NCBI RefSeq assembly: GCF_003171515.1
Contig: NC_089397.1
Span: forward strand, 1,550,001-1,614,000
DNA length: 64,000 bases
Direction of reading: 5' to 3'
DNA from: Pyrenophora tritici-repentis
Taxonomy: Eukaryota > Ascomycota > Dothideomycetes > Pleosporales > Pleosporaceae
Each line of letters begins with the position of its first letter. Positions within the stretch are counted from its first letter, which is position 1. Positions 21,784 to 31,809 of the stretch are shown in pieces. A program made the position numbers and the translations under genes. The notes under the pieces are model-generated. The model worked only from the letters and a program-made list of their open reading frames with translations. It was not told the DNA's origin and did no database searches.

Positions 21784-22302
21784 ATGTATGATCACAACAA
21801 TACCGGTGGCCCATCGAACCAGGCGAAACTGGATAAACCTTCGCCAGATAGACCGCCACAGTATAATTTCAGAAACTGTGGCTACGATTGTGGACTGGGA
21901 TGCCAGAAGGCCAGCGAGGACGAGGGTGGTGGCCGAGATAGCGACGACGACACGGCTGTTGGTGAGGAAGATAACGGGTACTCGGTTACTGAATGGCAAG
22001 GCGACTATGAAGACGTCGAAGCTGCGGATGACGCTGAGGAGAACATGTCAAACCCAGACACAGCAGAGAACGACACTAGCTCTCAGTTGTCATCGACGGG
22101 AGACTACGACGCAATGTCAGAGAGCTTGGTAGTCGAACCTTGTGCCACAAGCGATCACAGTCCAGTGGCCTCGGTTGGTGGAAGCGTTCGCAGCCTATCA
22201 CCAAATCCGGGCATCTTATACTGGATAACAAGCATGCAACCTGCTTCTCCACTACCAGGCGAATATCACTTCTTGCATACGCCCTTGCGGCTTAGTCCGT
22301 AG
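21784..22302 (+). CDS. Hypothetical acidic protein
   Basis: An ATG-started frame of 172 codons. Residues about 45-110 are strongly acidic (ASEDEGGGRDSDDDTAVGEE; DVEAADDAEENMSNPDTAEN), and a Cys-containing patch, FRNCGYDCGLGCQKAS, precedes them. The same frame is open upstream to 21709 without a better start. No domain recognised, no signal peptide or membrane segment. It could be an exon of a larger gene or a chance frame; coding-like codon use makes it the better of the two candidates here. Confidence 0.35.
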   Translation: MYDHNNTGGPSNQAKLDKPSPDRPPQYNFRNCGYDCGLGCQKASEDEGGGRDSDDDTAVGEEDNGYSVTEWQGDYEDVEAADDAEENMSNPDTAENDTSSQLSSTGDYDAMSESLVVEPCATSDHSPVASVGGSVRSLSPNPGILYWITSMQPASPLPGEYHFLHTPLRLSP

Positions 22303-24196
22303 TACGAGCATTGTCGAGGGGACCCCGCATCGCATCTGGTCGACCCGGATCGTTCGACTGCATTCTATCTGATAGAACAGGTGTGGGAGGGTGTACGTAG
22401 TGGTAGCAGATAGGGCTATCCAGATGTGGAGGTGGTACCCGGCAGGCGGAACCTGGATTGCTCTTTTCATGTATGCTGTCCTGTCACCCGTGTCACCCGG
22501 AATCGCCCGGTTATTCCCGATAAATTATCCTGTTGCACTAGTTATAACCTGTGCACGAGCATTCAACGTGGTGAAATGCCACTCTCTCGTGTGCAAGTAA
22601 GCTCAGGGTAAAAAAGCATTTGTGGCTGATAAGAGAAGCAGGCGCATGTTCTTTTGGAGCCTATACGTGTCTGCAATGTGTTGCTGCATGTGCGGTGATC
22701 TGTCTTGCTCGGTCCTCAGCGTGTAGGTGGACGTTGGGCAGTGCTTTTTACATGGGGAGGGACCTTTTGCTGGCTCTCCGGTGACGAACTGCGCGTGCGT
22801 GCAGAGCTGACGGTGAGTAGACCCGCGGCCGATGGCGCTATGGTGGCCGATGAGAGGCAATATCGTACTGGAACGGCGGTGAGTTGCAGTGAGTTTGCCA
22901 AACGTGCATGTCATGCTCTGATGGCAGCTGAGGAGACGGTGCCGCGTGGAGTCGTGGAGACGTGGAGAAGGTCAAGCCGTCCATCCGTCGATCCCCCAAC
23001 CAACAGTCGTCCCGAGTCTTTTGCATCTGGCATCTTCGATGGAGCAGTGTCTAGGCTCGTACTCCGACCCACTGGCCGCGCATCGCTAGAGGCGAACTAG
23101 GTTGCCGGGAAGGGCGATGGGCGCTGACGTTGGGCTAGGACAGCTGTACGGTACCCACGGCCAGCATGCCGTGACATATTGTCGGGTAGCGACTTGACCG
23201 CCGCGTATTTCCAAATTTGTTTTGCGCAGCCGCGGTCCAAGGTGCAATAACTGTGTTTGGTGTCGATAGTGCGGTATGCATTGATAAACCAATTTCCATG
23301 GCTGCCATATCGCCGGTTCCCGGGCTGGAAAGGGAGGCGCACTGATCGAGGCGCTATCCTGGTCTCAACAAGAAACACCAGCTCATAACTGCGACGCGCC
23401 TTTCTCCTACGATCAAGGGTCTAGGTCTTGCACTGCCGCCGCCCCGTTGCTTGTTATATCACAGACTCAAGTCATTCAACGTCCTAGCATCCAGGTAGCT
23501 CCTCGATAATCATCGGCCAAGACTTGCGAACCCCCGCGGTAGTAGCTCTGCGGCCATCATCACACCTCAGACGACTATACGTCATCCTGCACCACAAGCC
23601 GTTGATCCGTCCTATTTCACCTTGTTGAATTTCACATGTGTCCCGGCAATTCCTCCTTCAGACGCTTTCCGCAGTTCGACAAACCGCTCGCCGTGTGGGA
23701 ATTGAGGTACGGGGTACGGTAAGTGAGGCATAAACCCTCGACCATCAATGCGCACGCGACTGACACATGTGAAGTCTACACATACATCCTTGAATCCAAC
23801 GAACCCCTCAGATCGGCCGGCGCGCACCAAATCATCTGCACAGGCACCCTACCACCTGCCGCACCTATTAACTGCCTGGTTCTCTCGGATACATGGACAG
23901 GCGTGTTTGCTTGCATTTTCTCTGAGCATCGAAATCGGAAATCTGCACCTGCATTGGCCCCTACTTGCGAGTCTCTGTACATCTTTGTATATCCCCGAAT
24001 CCTCCCGAGCTCTCCCGAGCCATTCCCCCGCTTTCGTGCGCATCCGCATTCTATATACATCGTTGCCTGCCACTAGCCTACCCGCGCGACCGAAGACTGT
24101 TTTGCTATTGGCAATACTGGCTGTGAGCGACACTAGCATTACCCATAGAAGAATAGCATAGAAGAGCACCAGTAAAGTGCGGGGATAGACTGTAAG
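22303..24196. other. Intergenic, no confident gene
   Basis: About 1.9 kb. Open frames at 22705-23100 and 23723-24161 have no recognisable family features. The 23600-24196 part is C/T-rich and likely includes promoter and leader of the gene at 24197. Confidence 0.4.
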
Positions 24197-26238
24197 ATGG
24201 CATCGTCAGCTCCACCCCGGCGATTCAAGGTCGAACCAATCGAGACAACCATTACATCCTCCAAAGACAAGCATCAGGCAGACCATGTCGAGAGGCCAAA
24301 GCCGCGGAGGTTTTTGCCTCAACCCATCGAGACGACAACATCGAGCTCCAAAGCCAGCCGTAAATTCGCGCCCCAGCCCATCGAGACTACCAAGAAAACG
24401 AACCGTAGATTTGCTCCAGAGCCTATTGAGACGACCAAGAAATCAAACCGGCGTTTTGCCCCCGAGCCTATAGAGACCACAACGAGAAGTAGCCGCCAGA
24501 AGTTCGCCAAGGACTGGGAAGAGCAAACATCCCCCACAGGGAAGTTCAAGGCCAATCCCATGGAAACGGCATCTCCCTGTAATGGTCAGCTCAAGGGTTT
24601 CATAAGGCAGACTCCGAAGAGATTCAGACCTCAGTTGATTGAGATAGCCCAGAGATCTCGAAAAGCAGGCGACGACACGCCTACACTTCTCCCTCAAGAC
24701 AAGACCGAGGCAACTCCAGACTCAGCCATCAGCGCGCGCAAAGCACGGATACTGGGAATATCGCCTTCGCCACCCACGCCGCCAACGAACACGCCAACAT
24801 TTGACATGTCCCAGAATCCTCTATTCTTGGAGATACAGCGCAACTGTTCACCTTTGTCCAGGCGAAGATCATACTTCAGTTCTTCACAGCACTCATTCCG
24901 CGTGCCCGACTTGGATCCGATTGAATCCTCAGAGTCAGAAGCGTCAGCCCCGTCGTCACCGTCGACTGAGTCACCACCGCCCTACAGCTCTGATCATTCT
25001 TTCATGTACAAAGAGGCCACTCGACGACGTGAGAGTGTAGACGATAGATCTGCTGGCTATCTACTCAAGTTGGCCGCCAAGGCTGCCGAGAAGCAGCTTC
25101 GGGAGCAGGCGTTAGCTGCGTTTCCTAACAGCGAGTTTCACGAGCCTGTGGCTCACTACGTAGACCGTGACACAGAAGAATCCGAGCCATCGCTCACCGA
25201 GGCGAAGCCCCAAGAAGAATCGTCTTTTACTGAGGTCAATTGGGACTTGGAGACTATGCGGAAGTTTCAAGAAGCCCAGATGGCCGAGAAAGAAAAGCAG
25301 GATCAGACGGAGAACGCGAAGCCTGCGTTTAGTCCTTTCGGCAACCCAGCCGGCTTCCTTGATGCTGCTACGGCCAAGAAGTTTGCGAAGGAACGGCGAG
25401 ACCCTGAACTGGAACGTCAACGGAGAGAAGCTCGCCCCCCAATGCTCGGACAAGAAATCAGGTTCCCACGTTGCCAGTCGCCAGAACCATCACGTTTCGA
25501 TCCCACTCAAGGGTGCGACGCAGTAAGAACGGCCATGTGCTATTTGTCTGAACAGTCCAAGGCTGCTTCCGAAAAGGGTGAGAGCCTTTGGTGCGGCCAG
25601 GGGAACGGCAGGCAAACTAGCACCACGCCATCTCTTTGGTCTACTGCCAACAGCCGTGCCTCAAGCACCCACGGTTTGTGGGGGGGGCATGTGCGTCAAT
25701 GGGGGCGACAAGTCCCCCACGCGGACCGACGGGTCTTATGACGCCATTCCATGAGAAGCCAAATCCAATGTCTCCTTGCCCAACACCCGCTACGAGCTTG
25801 TTGCCACCCACACCTCCCGCATCCAGCTCTGGGGCCACATTTGGAGGGGACTTCTCGGGTATAGATGAAAAGCTCGCCGTCGAGCAAACCATCGAAGAAG
25901 AGTTTGGCGACGACTTTGTCACTCAGGTGTACAATTACTTGTCGCTCGGCTATCCATCCATGGCCCGGCCTTTCGATGAAGAACTGTCGAAAGTCTCGAA
26001 TATATCCATCTCTGAGCTGAGGCAAGACGACCACCTTGCCACATCCCGTGGTTACATCCGTCTAGGGAAAGACGGTAATTTAAAGGATACAGAAATTACC
26101 GAGGAGACATGCATGCGATGGCGCGCCTTGCGCATCTACATTCAGGAGTGGGCCAGGCAGCACCCTAATATGGCTGAGGATGAGTTCCTGGGTGCGGGAC
26201 GTGGGACAGCTGTAAGAAAAGGCAGCTGGGCGCTTTAG
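24197..26238 (+). CDS. Disordered repeat protein with R-F-x-P-x-P-I-E-T-T repeats; reading frame interrupted at about 25680-25720
   Basis: From ATG 24197 the frame runs to 25741, and a second frame carries an evidently continuous C-terminal domain to 26238. The N-terminus has eight copies of a motif like RRFAPEPIETTKKSN, with Phe at residues 10, 39, 57, 72, 87, 103, 117 and 143, so the core period is about 15. The middle is Ser/Pro-rich and disordered, with a charged segment (MRKFQEAQMAEKEKQDQTEN). The second frame has PPRGPTGLMTPFHEKPNP and a folded-looking end (EEFGDDFVTQVYNYLSLGYP, MARPFDEELSKVSNISISEL). The switch lies between an 8-G run (25680-25687) and a 5-C run (25714-25718); one base too many in each would give a continuous GLWGG...CVNGGDKSPRGPTG reading. 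Function unknown. Confidence 0.7.
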
Positions 26239-27813
26239 CCAAGCGTCAACACTCGACTCTGGTCATCTTCTACAGTATCTTTATTTCTGATTTAGCGTGT
26301 ACATAGAGTGGGTTATTGTTTTGCACTTGGAGGGTGCAGGGTCCATCATTTGCCCTGCATTATATGGCTTGGTTATTGTTACCCGGTCGTAGATCTCTCA
26401 TAGAGTTGTTCTTTTATTCTCCGCCGGGAATTTGTCGTACAATAGCGGTATTGGGTCCGGAGTATTATTATCCTGGGGAGTGTACGTATATTTGTTTGGG
26501 ATAGTCCTTGTAATCAAGAAGTCTTGGTCGAAACCCATTATTCACAAGTCGCGTAGCTGGATGATGATAGCCAGTGAGCGTGGGATGAGCCGGCAGGGTC
26601 CTCTTGGCGATCTTAGTGACGTTTGGGGAAGACGCTAACCTGATCAGGTCGTCACTGCTAATCCCTTATCTCAACCAAACCAATGGGCATGTCTGCGTCA
26701 CGCGCACTGCCACTACCTCTGGTCCCGCGCATGTCTCTATTCACACCGCTGATTCGGCAATAGCGATCTTCATTATGGCTTTATTCCTCTTGCCGTCAAT
26801 TGGTACTTTCTGCACACGATACGAAGTCCGAAGAGAGAGCGTTCCTGAGGATGCCATCCTGGATTGAGAGTCCTCATACGCGCTGTGCCAAAGACCACTG
26901 TCGAATAGCGATACGAACATGCAATCTTGTTCGCACATGGGTGGGAGAGCGTTACTGACTTGAGCCGCTTCCTTATCTTTGCCTCGTACCATTCGCCTCT
27001 TTGTGCAGTCTTGGCTGAGACGAAAACAGGGATGTATAGCGACAGTCTCCAGCAAATCGAGAGTTATAGATAGCATAGCATCCGGGTGAGCCACACATCT
27101 ATTGGCATCTCGACTTTGTGGAGCAAGGTTCATTCTATGGTAAAACCCACATGATAGCGGCCGTTCCGTTCGCCTTATGGCGCGCGTGCCGACGCGCTTG
27201 CGATTACCTTCACCATGACTCCTATCCCGCGCGTCGTTCAGGCACAGGGGTTCTTGTCTACGGACCTCCGTACCAATCGTAGATCTTTCTAGCCCTCAAT
27301 CGATGACCTGAATGTCATGACCGGCATGTAGATTGATCTCTCTATAAAATGTATCGACTTCCGTGCTGATCAACATGTCACGGCTACGTGCGTTACCGAC
27401 CGTCCGAGCATTCCGGGGATGCAGGCTATCATTACGCGGCAACGCTAAGCATACACCCTCGTGGGGACATCTCAGACAATGTTCTAGCCGTAGTTCAATT
27501 TCCCGGGTTGTGGAGGCTGTTGTAACATCATATCTATCTCGGCCAAGTCGCTGATTATCTGTGAGAGATCTCTTCCAAATCCCGTACTCCAATCTCGTAA
27601 CTTTTCCAATTGCGCGAAGTCGCTGCCACGACACTGGGCGTCCCCAAAATCGAAGGCACTGACAAGACGGAGTATGAAGTGTGGGTACGACTCATGATTG
27701 CAAGCATTGAAGAGCGTCTGTTTCATATCCCTACGGTACTAGTCCGGAGGAAAGCGTTTTGAAGGCGCTGGACACATCTCGACTGTATCTTTGGAGCAAT
27801 AGAAGGGCTGATC
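26239..27813. other. Intergenic, no gene seen
   Basis: About 1.6 kb with many short frames on both strands and none with family features. No repeat recognised. Confidence 0.4.
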
Positions 27814-29318
27814 ATGTCTGATTTCCAGTGGCAGCTGGGGTTGCAGTCATGGATCTTATATGGCATTGGCATGGCTCTCATCAGTCTGCGAGCGTTTGTA
27901 CCCCTTACTCCAAGTGTACTGCTGGATACTAACATTGGTATTAGATATGCACGATGGCGTCGAGTTCGGAGTCTAAATCGATTCGCAATCGACGACTGCA
28001 TTATGATCACTGCTGTACCGCTTCTCTACACTGGCCTGATAGTATGCCTGAACCTCATCGCAACTGGGGGCGGAAGCAACTTGTTTCCACCGGAGCAGTT
28101 TTCTACGTTTACACAGTCAGATATAGACGAGCGTGTCAAGGGATCCAAGATTGTTGTCCTCTCTGAGCAGGTATTTTGACCATCTATGGAGCGCACAATG
28201 ATTTTCGAAGAAAAGCTAATGCCAAACAGTGCATGTTGAACGTCATATGGTCCTTGAAAGCTTGTATGCTGTTCATGTACGCTCGTATTTTAACCGGAAC
28301 ATCGAATATGAAATGGATCAAACTCATCACAGTGTGGACTGTCTCCGGTTGGGTTGCAGTTGAGATTGCCTTTTTCACCGCATGTCGCCCTTTCAAGGGA
28401 TACTGGGCCGTACCTCCTCCAGATCCACAATGCACTACTTTGGTTCATTATGCTATCGTCCAGGCGACATTCAACTTGAGCAGCGATCTGTTCATTATCG
28501 CAGTTCCGGTACCGATGATATTATCGCTGAAGCTACCATTGAAGCAGAAGATTGGACTAGGAGTTCTATTCAGCATAGGCGTCTTCGTCGTATGTGTCTA
28601 CTTTCTGGTCAATCAAGCATCCTTCACTAACACACTCCACCAGATCATCGCGGCAATTCTTACGAAAGTATACAATCTCTCCGACGTCTACTCGACAACC
28701 TACATGCTATGGTACACAAGAGAAGCATCGGTCGCAGTTTACGTCGCCAACCTCCCCGGCATTTGGCCCCTCCTACGCGAGCACATCCGCTTCCTGCGCG
28801 AACATACAAACACGTACCCTAGTGGGCAATCCAGGATGCCAGGTTTCACTTCCCAGCAATACGGCAATATATCCCATTATAAGAGCAACCATCTTCGTAC
28901 CTTTGCGACTCTCGACTCTGCGGATGTTGAGCTGGCAAACAAGATAAAAGAGAAAGTGACAGAAGTACAAGATTCAAAGCTATCAGTGGGCCAGACACAG
29001 TGGGGTACTAAAAGCAGTGATGGCAATGAAGTGGATATCGAAGCTGGAAGTAGTTGGAAAGGGAAGGGCGTGATGGGTGTGCAAGTCAATACCCGGGTAG
29101 AAATACAAAACGACAAGTGGCCAAGAAGTGGATCGAGAAATGGATCGAGACTTACACAATCACGAGTAGTGTGGGTTGAGCAGAGATGTCAACAAGCAAG
29201 TCAAGCTGGCTTGATTCTTATCGATTGCAGATCACAGACCATTCTCTGGGACGTGCCACTGTGCACGAGCCTCTATATTGTCTGTGATCTGCAATCGATA
29301 AGAATCAAGCCAGCTTGA
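27814..29318 (+). CDS. Fungal rhodopsin-domain integral membrane protein (PTH11-related), C-terminus altered by a MITE
   Basis: Exons 27814-28170, 28230-28589 and 28644-29318 (introns of 59 and 54 nt) give about 463 residues. At least six or seven hydrophobic segments are visible, including FAIDDCIMITAVPLLYTGLI, SLKACMLFMYARIL, LITVWTVSGWVAVEIAFF, FNLSSDLFIIAVPVPMIL and IGLGVLFSIGVFV. ACRPFKGYW and the later YMLWYTREASVAVYVANLPG and WPLLRE are hallmarks of the fungal rhodopsin domain found in PTH11-like receptors. The cytoplasmic tail is hydrophilic. The last 45 codons (from 29181) come from an inserted MITE. The second intron is a multiple of three without stops, so retention would keep the frame. 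Ligand and role unknown. Confidence 0.82.
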
Positions 29319-29338
29319 CTTGCTTGTTGACATCTCTG
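29181..29338. mobile_element. hAT-type MITE, copy 1 (158 bp, foldback)
   Basis: Starts CAGAGATGTCAACAAGC and ends with its reverse complement (CTTGTTGACATCTCTG); the terminal inverted repeats are nearly 60 bp each, leaving a loop of about 40 bp. The 8-bp direct repeat GGGTTGAG flanks it (29173-29180 and 29339-29346). CAGRG-type ends and an 8-bp target duplication are the signature of hAT elements. No coding capacity, so it is non-autonomous. By eye identical to copy 2 at 37860-38017. Confidence 0.93.
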
Positions 29339-29404
29339 GGGTTGAGGGACCGGAAGCACAGGCTGGAAGACAGTAAGGTGTTCTAACAGTCTGTCTTCTG
29401 TAAC

Positions 29405-29575
29405 TGTGAGGGACGTCAATAGTTGAGATGACCGTATCTGTATTAAGTACTAAGTGAGATATTGCGTGCAGGTTCGAAGACCTGCGCGGGTCGAACTTTG
29501 GTGTTCGGCTGTGGCCTTCGCTTAAGGCGCACGGGCCACCTCGCTTACTAGAGGTCGCGGGTTTGATCCATGACA
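29405..29575 (-). repeat. 3' LTR of the Ty3 element (171 bp)
   Basis: TG...CA ends, identical by eye to 36640-36810 and to the reverse complement of 37028-37198. Read on the plus strand it contains TGGCCTTCGCTTAAGGCGC (29512-29530) and GGGTTTGATCC (29559-29569), spaced like tRNA D and T arms, with a 5-bp stem ACCTC/GAGGT (29538-29542 and 29551-29555) between them. Confidence 0.95.
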
Positions 29576-29615
29576 CTACCCCCCCAAAAAAGAGAGCAAG
29601 TTCCAACGCTCGAAC

Positions 29616-29619
<4 letters not shown>

Positions 29620-29646
<27 letters not shown>
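29620..29646 (-). repeat. Homopolymer A27 (minus strand) near the 3' end of the Ty3 element
   Basis: A run of 27 T on the plus strand, so A on the element's sense strand, lies 45 bp before the 3' LTR, after the coding region. It could be a captured poly(A), a second priming tract, or slippage. Confidence 0.9.
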
Positions 29647-29959
29647 GCCTAAAATTGTATACAAAGGAGATACCTATATCGCAAAACTGCTGCATACCAA
29701 GCGTGTCGCTTGCAGTGTCCATTCCATTACTACATTCTATTCCCGTTGTCTGTGCACAGTAATTATGGATCATCATCGTGGCGTGGTGACCTTAGCATCT
29801 TGTCTTAACAATAGTAACTTTGACAGTCTAGTCCTTGCCACGAGCACAGCGTCTATAAGTCCTATTTCTAGCACAACTTATCGACGCCCTCGATTATAGC
29901 AAGCACAACTATATTATCCCAGTCTTATTGTTGGTCTTGTCTGCTGTTGTCACCACTGG

Positions 29960-30214
29960 CTAGACACGACTAAGAGCGTGAAGTCGCATAACCAGCATAT
30001 CTTGTTTGCCTGTGAGAGACTTAAACTTCCTGTGCATAGGCGGCTTGTTTGGGTGATCAAGGTGATAGCGCGTCACAGTGTCAGCGGAGTCCGCGAGGTT
30101 CATGTATGGTTCCCATGAAGGATTGTCGGGGCCGTCGGGATAGTTTGCCCATCGTACCAAGTATTGGAGCAGGCCTTGGGTAGTCTTGCCCTTGCGACCG
30201 CGGCGGCAGGATCC
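29960..30214 (-). pseudogene. Ty3 chromodomain segment, in the -1 frame relative to integrase
   Basis: The frame opens after a TAA at 30215-30217 and reads GRKGKTTQGLLQYLVRWANY, then PDGPDNPSWEPYMNLADSAD, the aromatic-cage pattern (Y..W..W) of a chromodomain, followed by a basic tail. The start of the domain, YTVEAIEDCRINKK, is in the integrase frame. The join must fall in about 30185-30214, so the domain is split by one frame change, most simply a 1-nt deletion. Chromodomains steer integration to methylated-histone chromatin in this element class. Confidence 0.85.
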
Positions 30215-31809
30215 TTAAGCTTCTTATTAATGCGGCAGTCTTCGATTGCTTCGACAGTGTATTCAGTGTCGTCTTCCACTTCTGGGTCGAACTCCGCAGG
30301 GACCTCAGGATCTTGTGTTTGTCCAGTAAGTGGGTTGTCGTCAACCAAGTGTAAGAGCCATGGGTGGAAGACATTGTGGATGCGCTTCATGTTAGCGGGA
30401 AGATCTAGCTCGTATGCGGTGTTGTTGATGGCGCGAACGATAGTAAAGGGACCGCGGTTCTTTAGGTCTAATGACGCGGAGGGTCTTTTCGTCCGTAGGT
30501 TGCGAGTGTCCAGCATCACTTGGTCGCCGACTTTGAAAGCTGGTGCGGGTAGCCTTCCTTCATTGGCGTATTCTGCTTGTTTTGCTTGCGCCCATTGCAT
30601 TGAAGCTCGCAGCTCGTCCTGCAGCGTTTTCATGCGATCCGCGAAAGCGTCAGCGTTGAGACGTTCTTGTTGCGCAGGCGCAGTCAAGGTCGCAGCGCCT
30701 GGCGCTGGCGCAGGGGGTTCAATGCCACTCCGTGGGTTGTATCCTTTAGTCGCGAAGAAAGGCGACTTGCCAGTTGTGCTGCTGGTGCTGGAGTTGGCTT
30801 CGAATTCAGCTATTGGCAGAAAAAGCGCCCAGTTATCCTGCTCGTAGTTGACATAGGCGCGTAGGTATTGCTTGAGGTAGGAGTTCGCGTTCTCGGTTTG
30901 TCCGTCAGTCTGGGGATGGTGAGCGGTCGAGAACTTCGGGCGTACACCCAGACGCTGGCATAGTCGCTTCCAAAAGTAAGAGACAAACTGCGCTCCACGG
31001 TCTGAGATAATCTCCTCAGGAAAGCCCTCTTCTCGCCAGATGTATTCGATAAAGGCTACCACAAGGGCGTCGGTGGTCATACTAGCCATTGGGATGAACT
31101 TCTTCTTCTTGGTGAGTCGGTCGACTACCACGAGGATGTCAGTGAACGTTTGACCGTTATGCCTGCAGGGCGGCAGGTGAGTGATGAAGTCTATAGAGAT
31201 GCTGGACCAGTATTTGCTGGGGATTGGTAGCGGATGCAGCAGCCCATGCTTGCCTTCTCGGTATGCTTTGCTCCTCTTGCAAGTCAGACACGCGCGTACA
31301 TATTGCGCGACGTCCGTGGTCATCCTAGGCCAGTAATACCATCGCGACAGCTTGGAGTATAACTCATGTTTGCCGCTGTGGCCACCGCAGACGCTCTTGT
31401 GGGCTTGTTCAATAACTTGGGTGCGAACGGCGCCGGCGGGGACGTAGACCTTGTTGCGCACATAGAGTAGTTCGTCGGTGATCTCGCAATCGCCAAGTTC
31501 CAGCCTGAGGTGCTCTTCTCCATGTATGAGTTTGAACGGCAGGCGTCGTAGGCCGTCCTTCTTGGCTTTGACGATCGCCTGCAACACCTTATCATCCTTG
31601 TATGCTGCCTTGATATTGTCAAGCAGAGCATCAATAGTCAGCTCGTTGTTCGGTGGCGCGGGCACATTAATTGCGGCGGGCGTCTCGTTTGGTATCGCGG
31701 GCGCACTAGTTGCGGCGATTGGCGTTGTAATAGGCGAGATTGTAACGTTATCGGCTGCACAGAGCGATCTTTTGCTCGTGAGGTCATGGGAGACGCCGTT
31801 TTCTCCCCC
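30100..31809 (-). CDS. Ty3 integrase segment of pol
   Basis: The frame is open from 31809 (after a TGA) and overlaps the end of the RT/RNase H frame by about 170 bp. It has the zinc-binding HHCC region (HKSVCGGHSGKHELYSKL, ACLTCKRSKAYREG), then the catalytic core with IDFITHLPP, VVVDRLTKKKKFIPM, SDRGAQFVSYFWKRLC and HPQTDGQTENANSYLKQYLR, giving the D,D35E residues, and the GPFTIVRAINNTAYELDLP C-terminal module. The catalytic residues look intact. It is one frame step (-1) from RT and another -1 from the chromodomain. Confidence 0.9.
   Translation of the reverse strand, partial: GGENGVSHDLTSKRSLCAADNVTISPITTPIAATSAPAIPNETPAAINVPAPPNNELTIDALLDNIKAAYKDDKVLQAIVKAKKDGLRRLPFKLIHGEEHLRLELGDCEITDELLYVRNKVYVPAGAVRTQVIEQAHKSVCGGHSGKHELYSKLSRWYYWPRMTTDVAQYVRACLTCKRSKAYREGKHGLLHPLPIPSKYWSSISIDFITHLPPCRHNGQTFTDILVVVDRLTKKKKFIPMASMTTDALVVAFIEYIWREEGFPEEIISDRGAQFVSYFWKRLCQRLGVRPKFSTAHHPQTDGQTENANSYLKQYLRAYVNYEQDNWALFLPIAEFEANSSTSSTTGKSPFFATKGYNPRSGIEPPAPAPGAATLTAPAQQERLNADAFADRMKTLQDELRASMQWAQAKQAEYANEGRLPAPAFKVGDQVMLDTRNLRTKRPSASLDLKNRGPFTIVRAINNTAYELDLPANMKRIHNVFHPWLLHLVDDNPLTGQTQDPEVPAEFDPEVEDDTEYTVEAIEDCRINKKLKDPAAAVARARLPKACSNTWYDGQTIPTAPTILHGNHT

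Noticed and set aside
22705..23100. 131-codon frame
   Set aside because: Overlapped by equally long frames on the other strand, unremarkable composition, no family resemblance.
27886..27945. A 47-nt intron (GTACCCC...TACTAACA...TATTAG) in exon 1 of the rhodopsin-domain gene
   Set aside because: Signals look good, but removal breaks the frame before the conserved ARWRRVRS segment, while the unspliced reading is open. Left as exon, with doubt.
29505..29575. A functional tRNA gene in the LTR
   Set aside because: D-arm and anticodon-like arms can be drawn, but the T stem and acceptor stem do not pair, so it is only tRNA-like.
30164..30847. A 227-codon plus-strand frame in the Ty3 element
   Set aside because: Antisense to intact integrase; shadow of the real gene.
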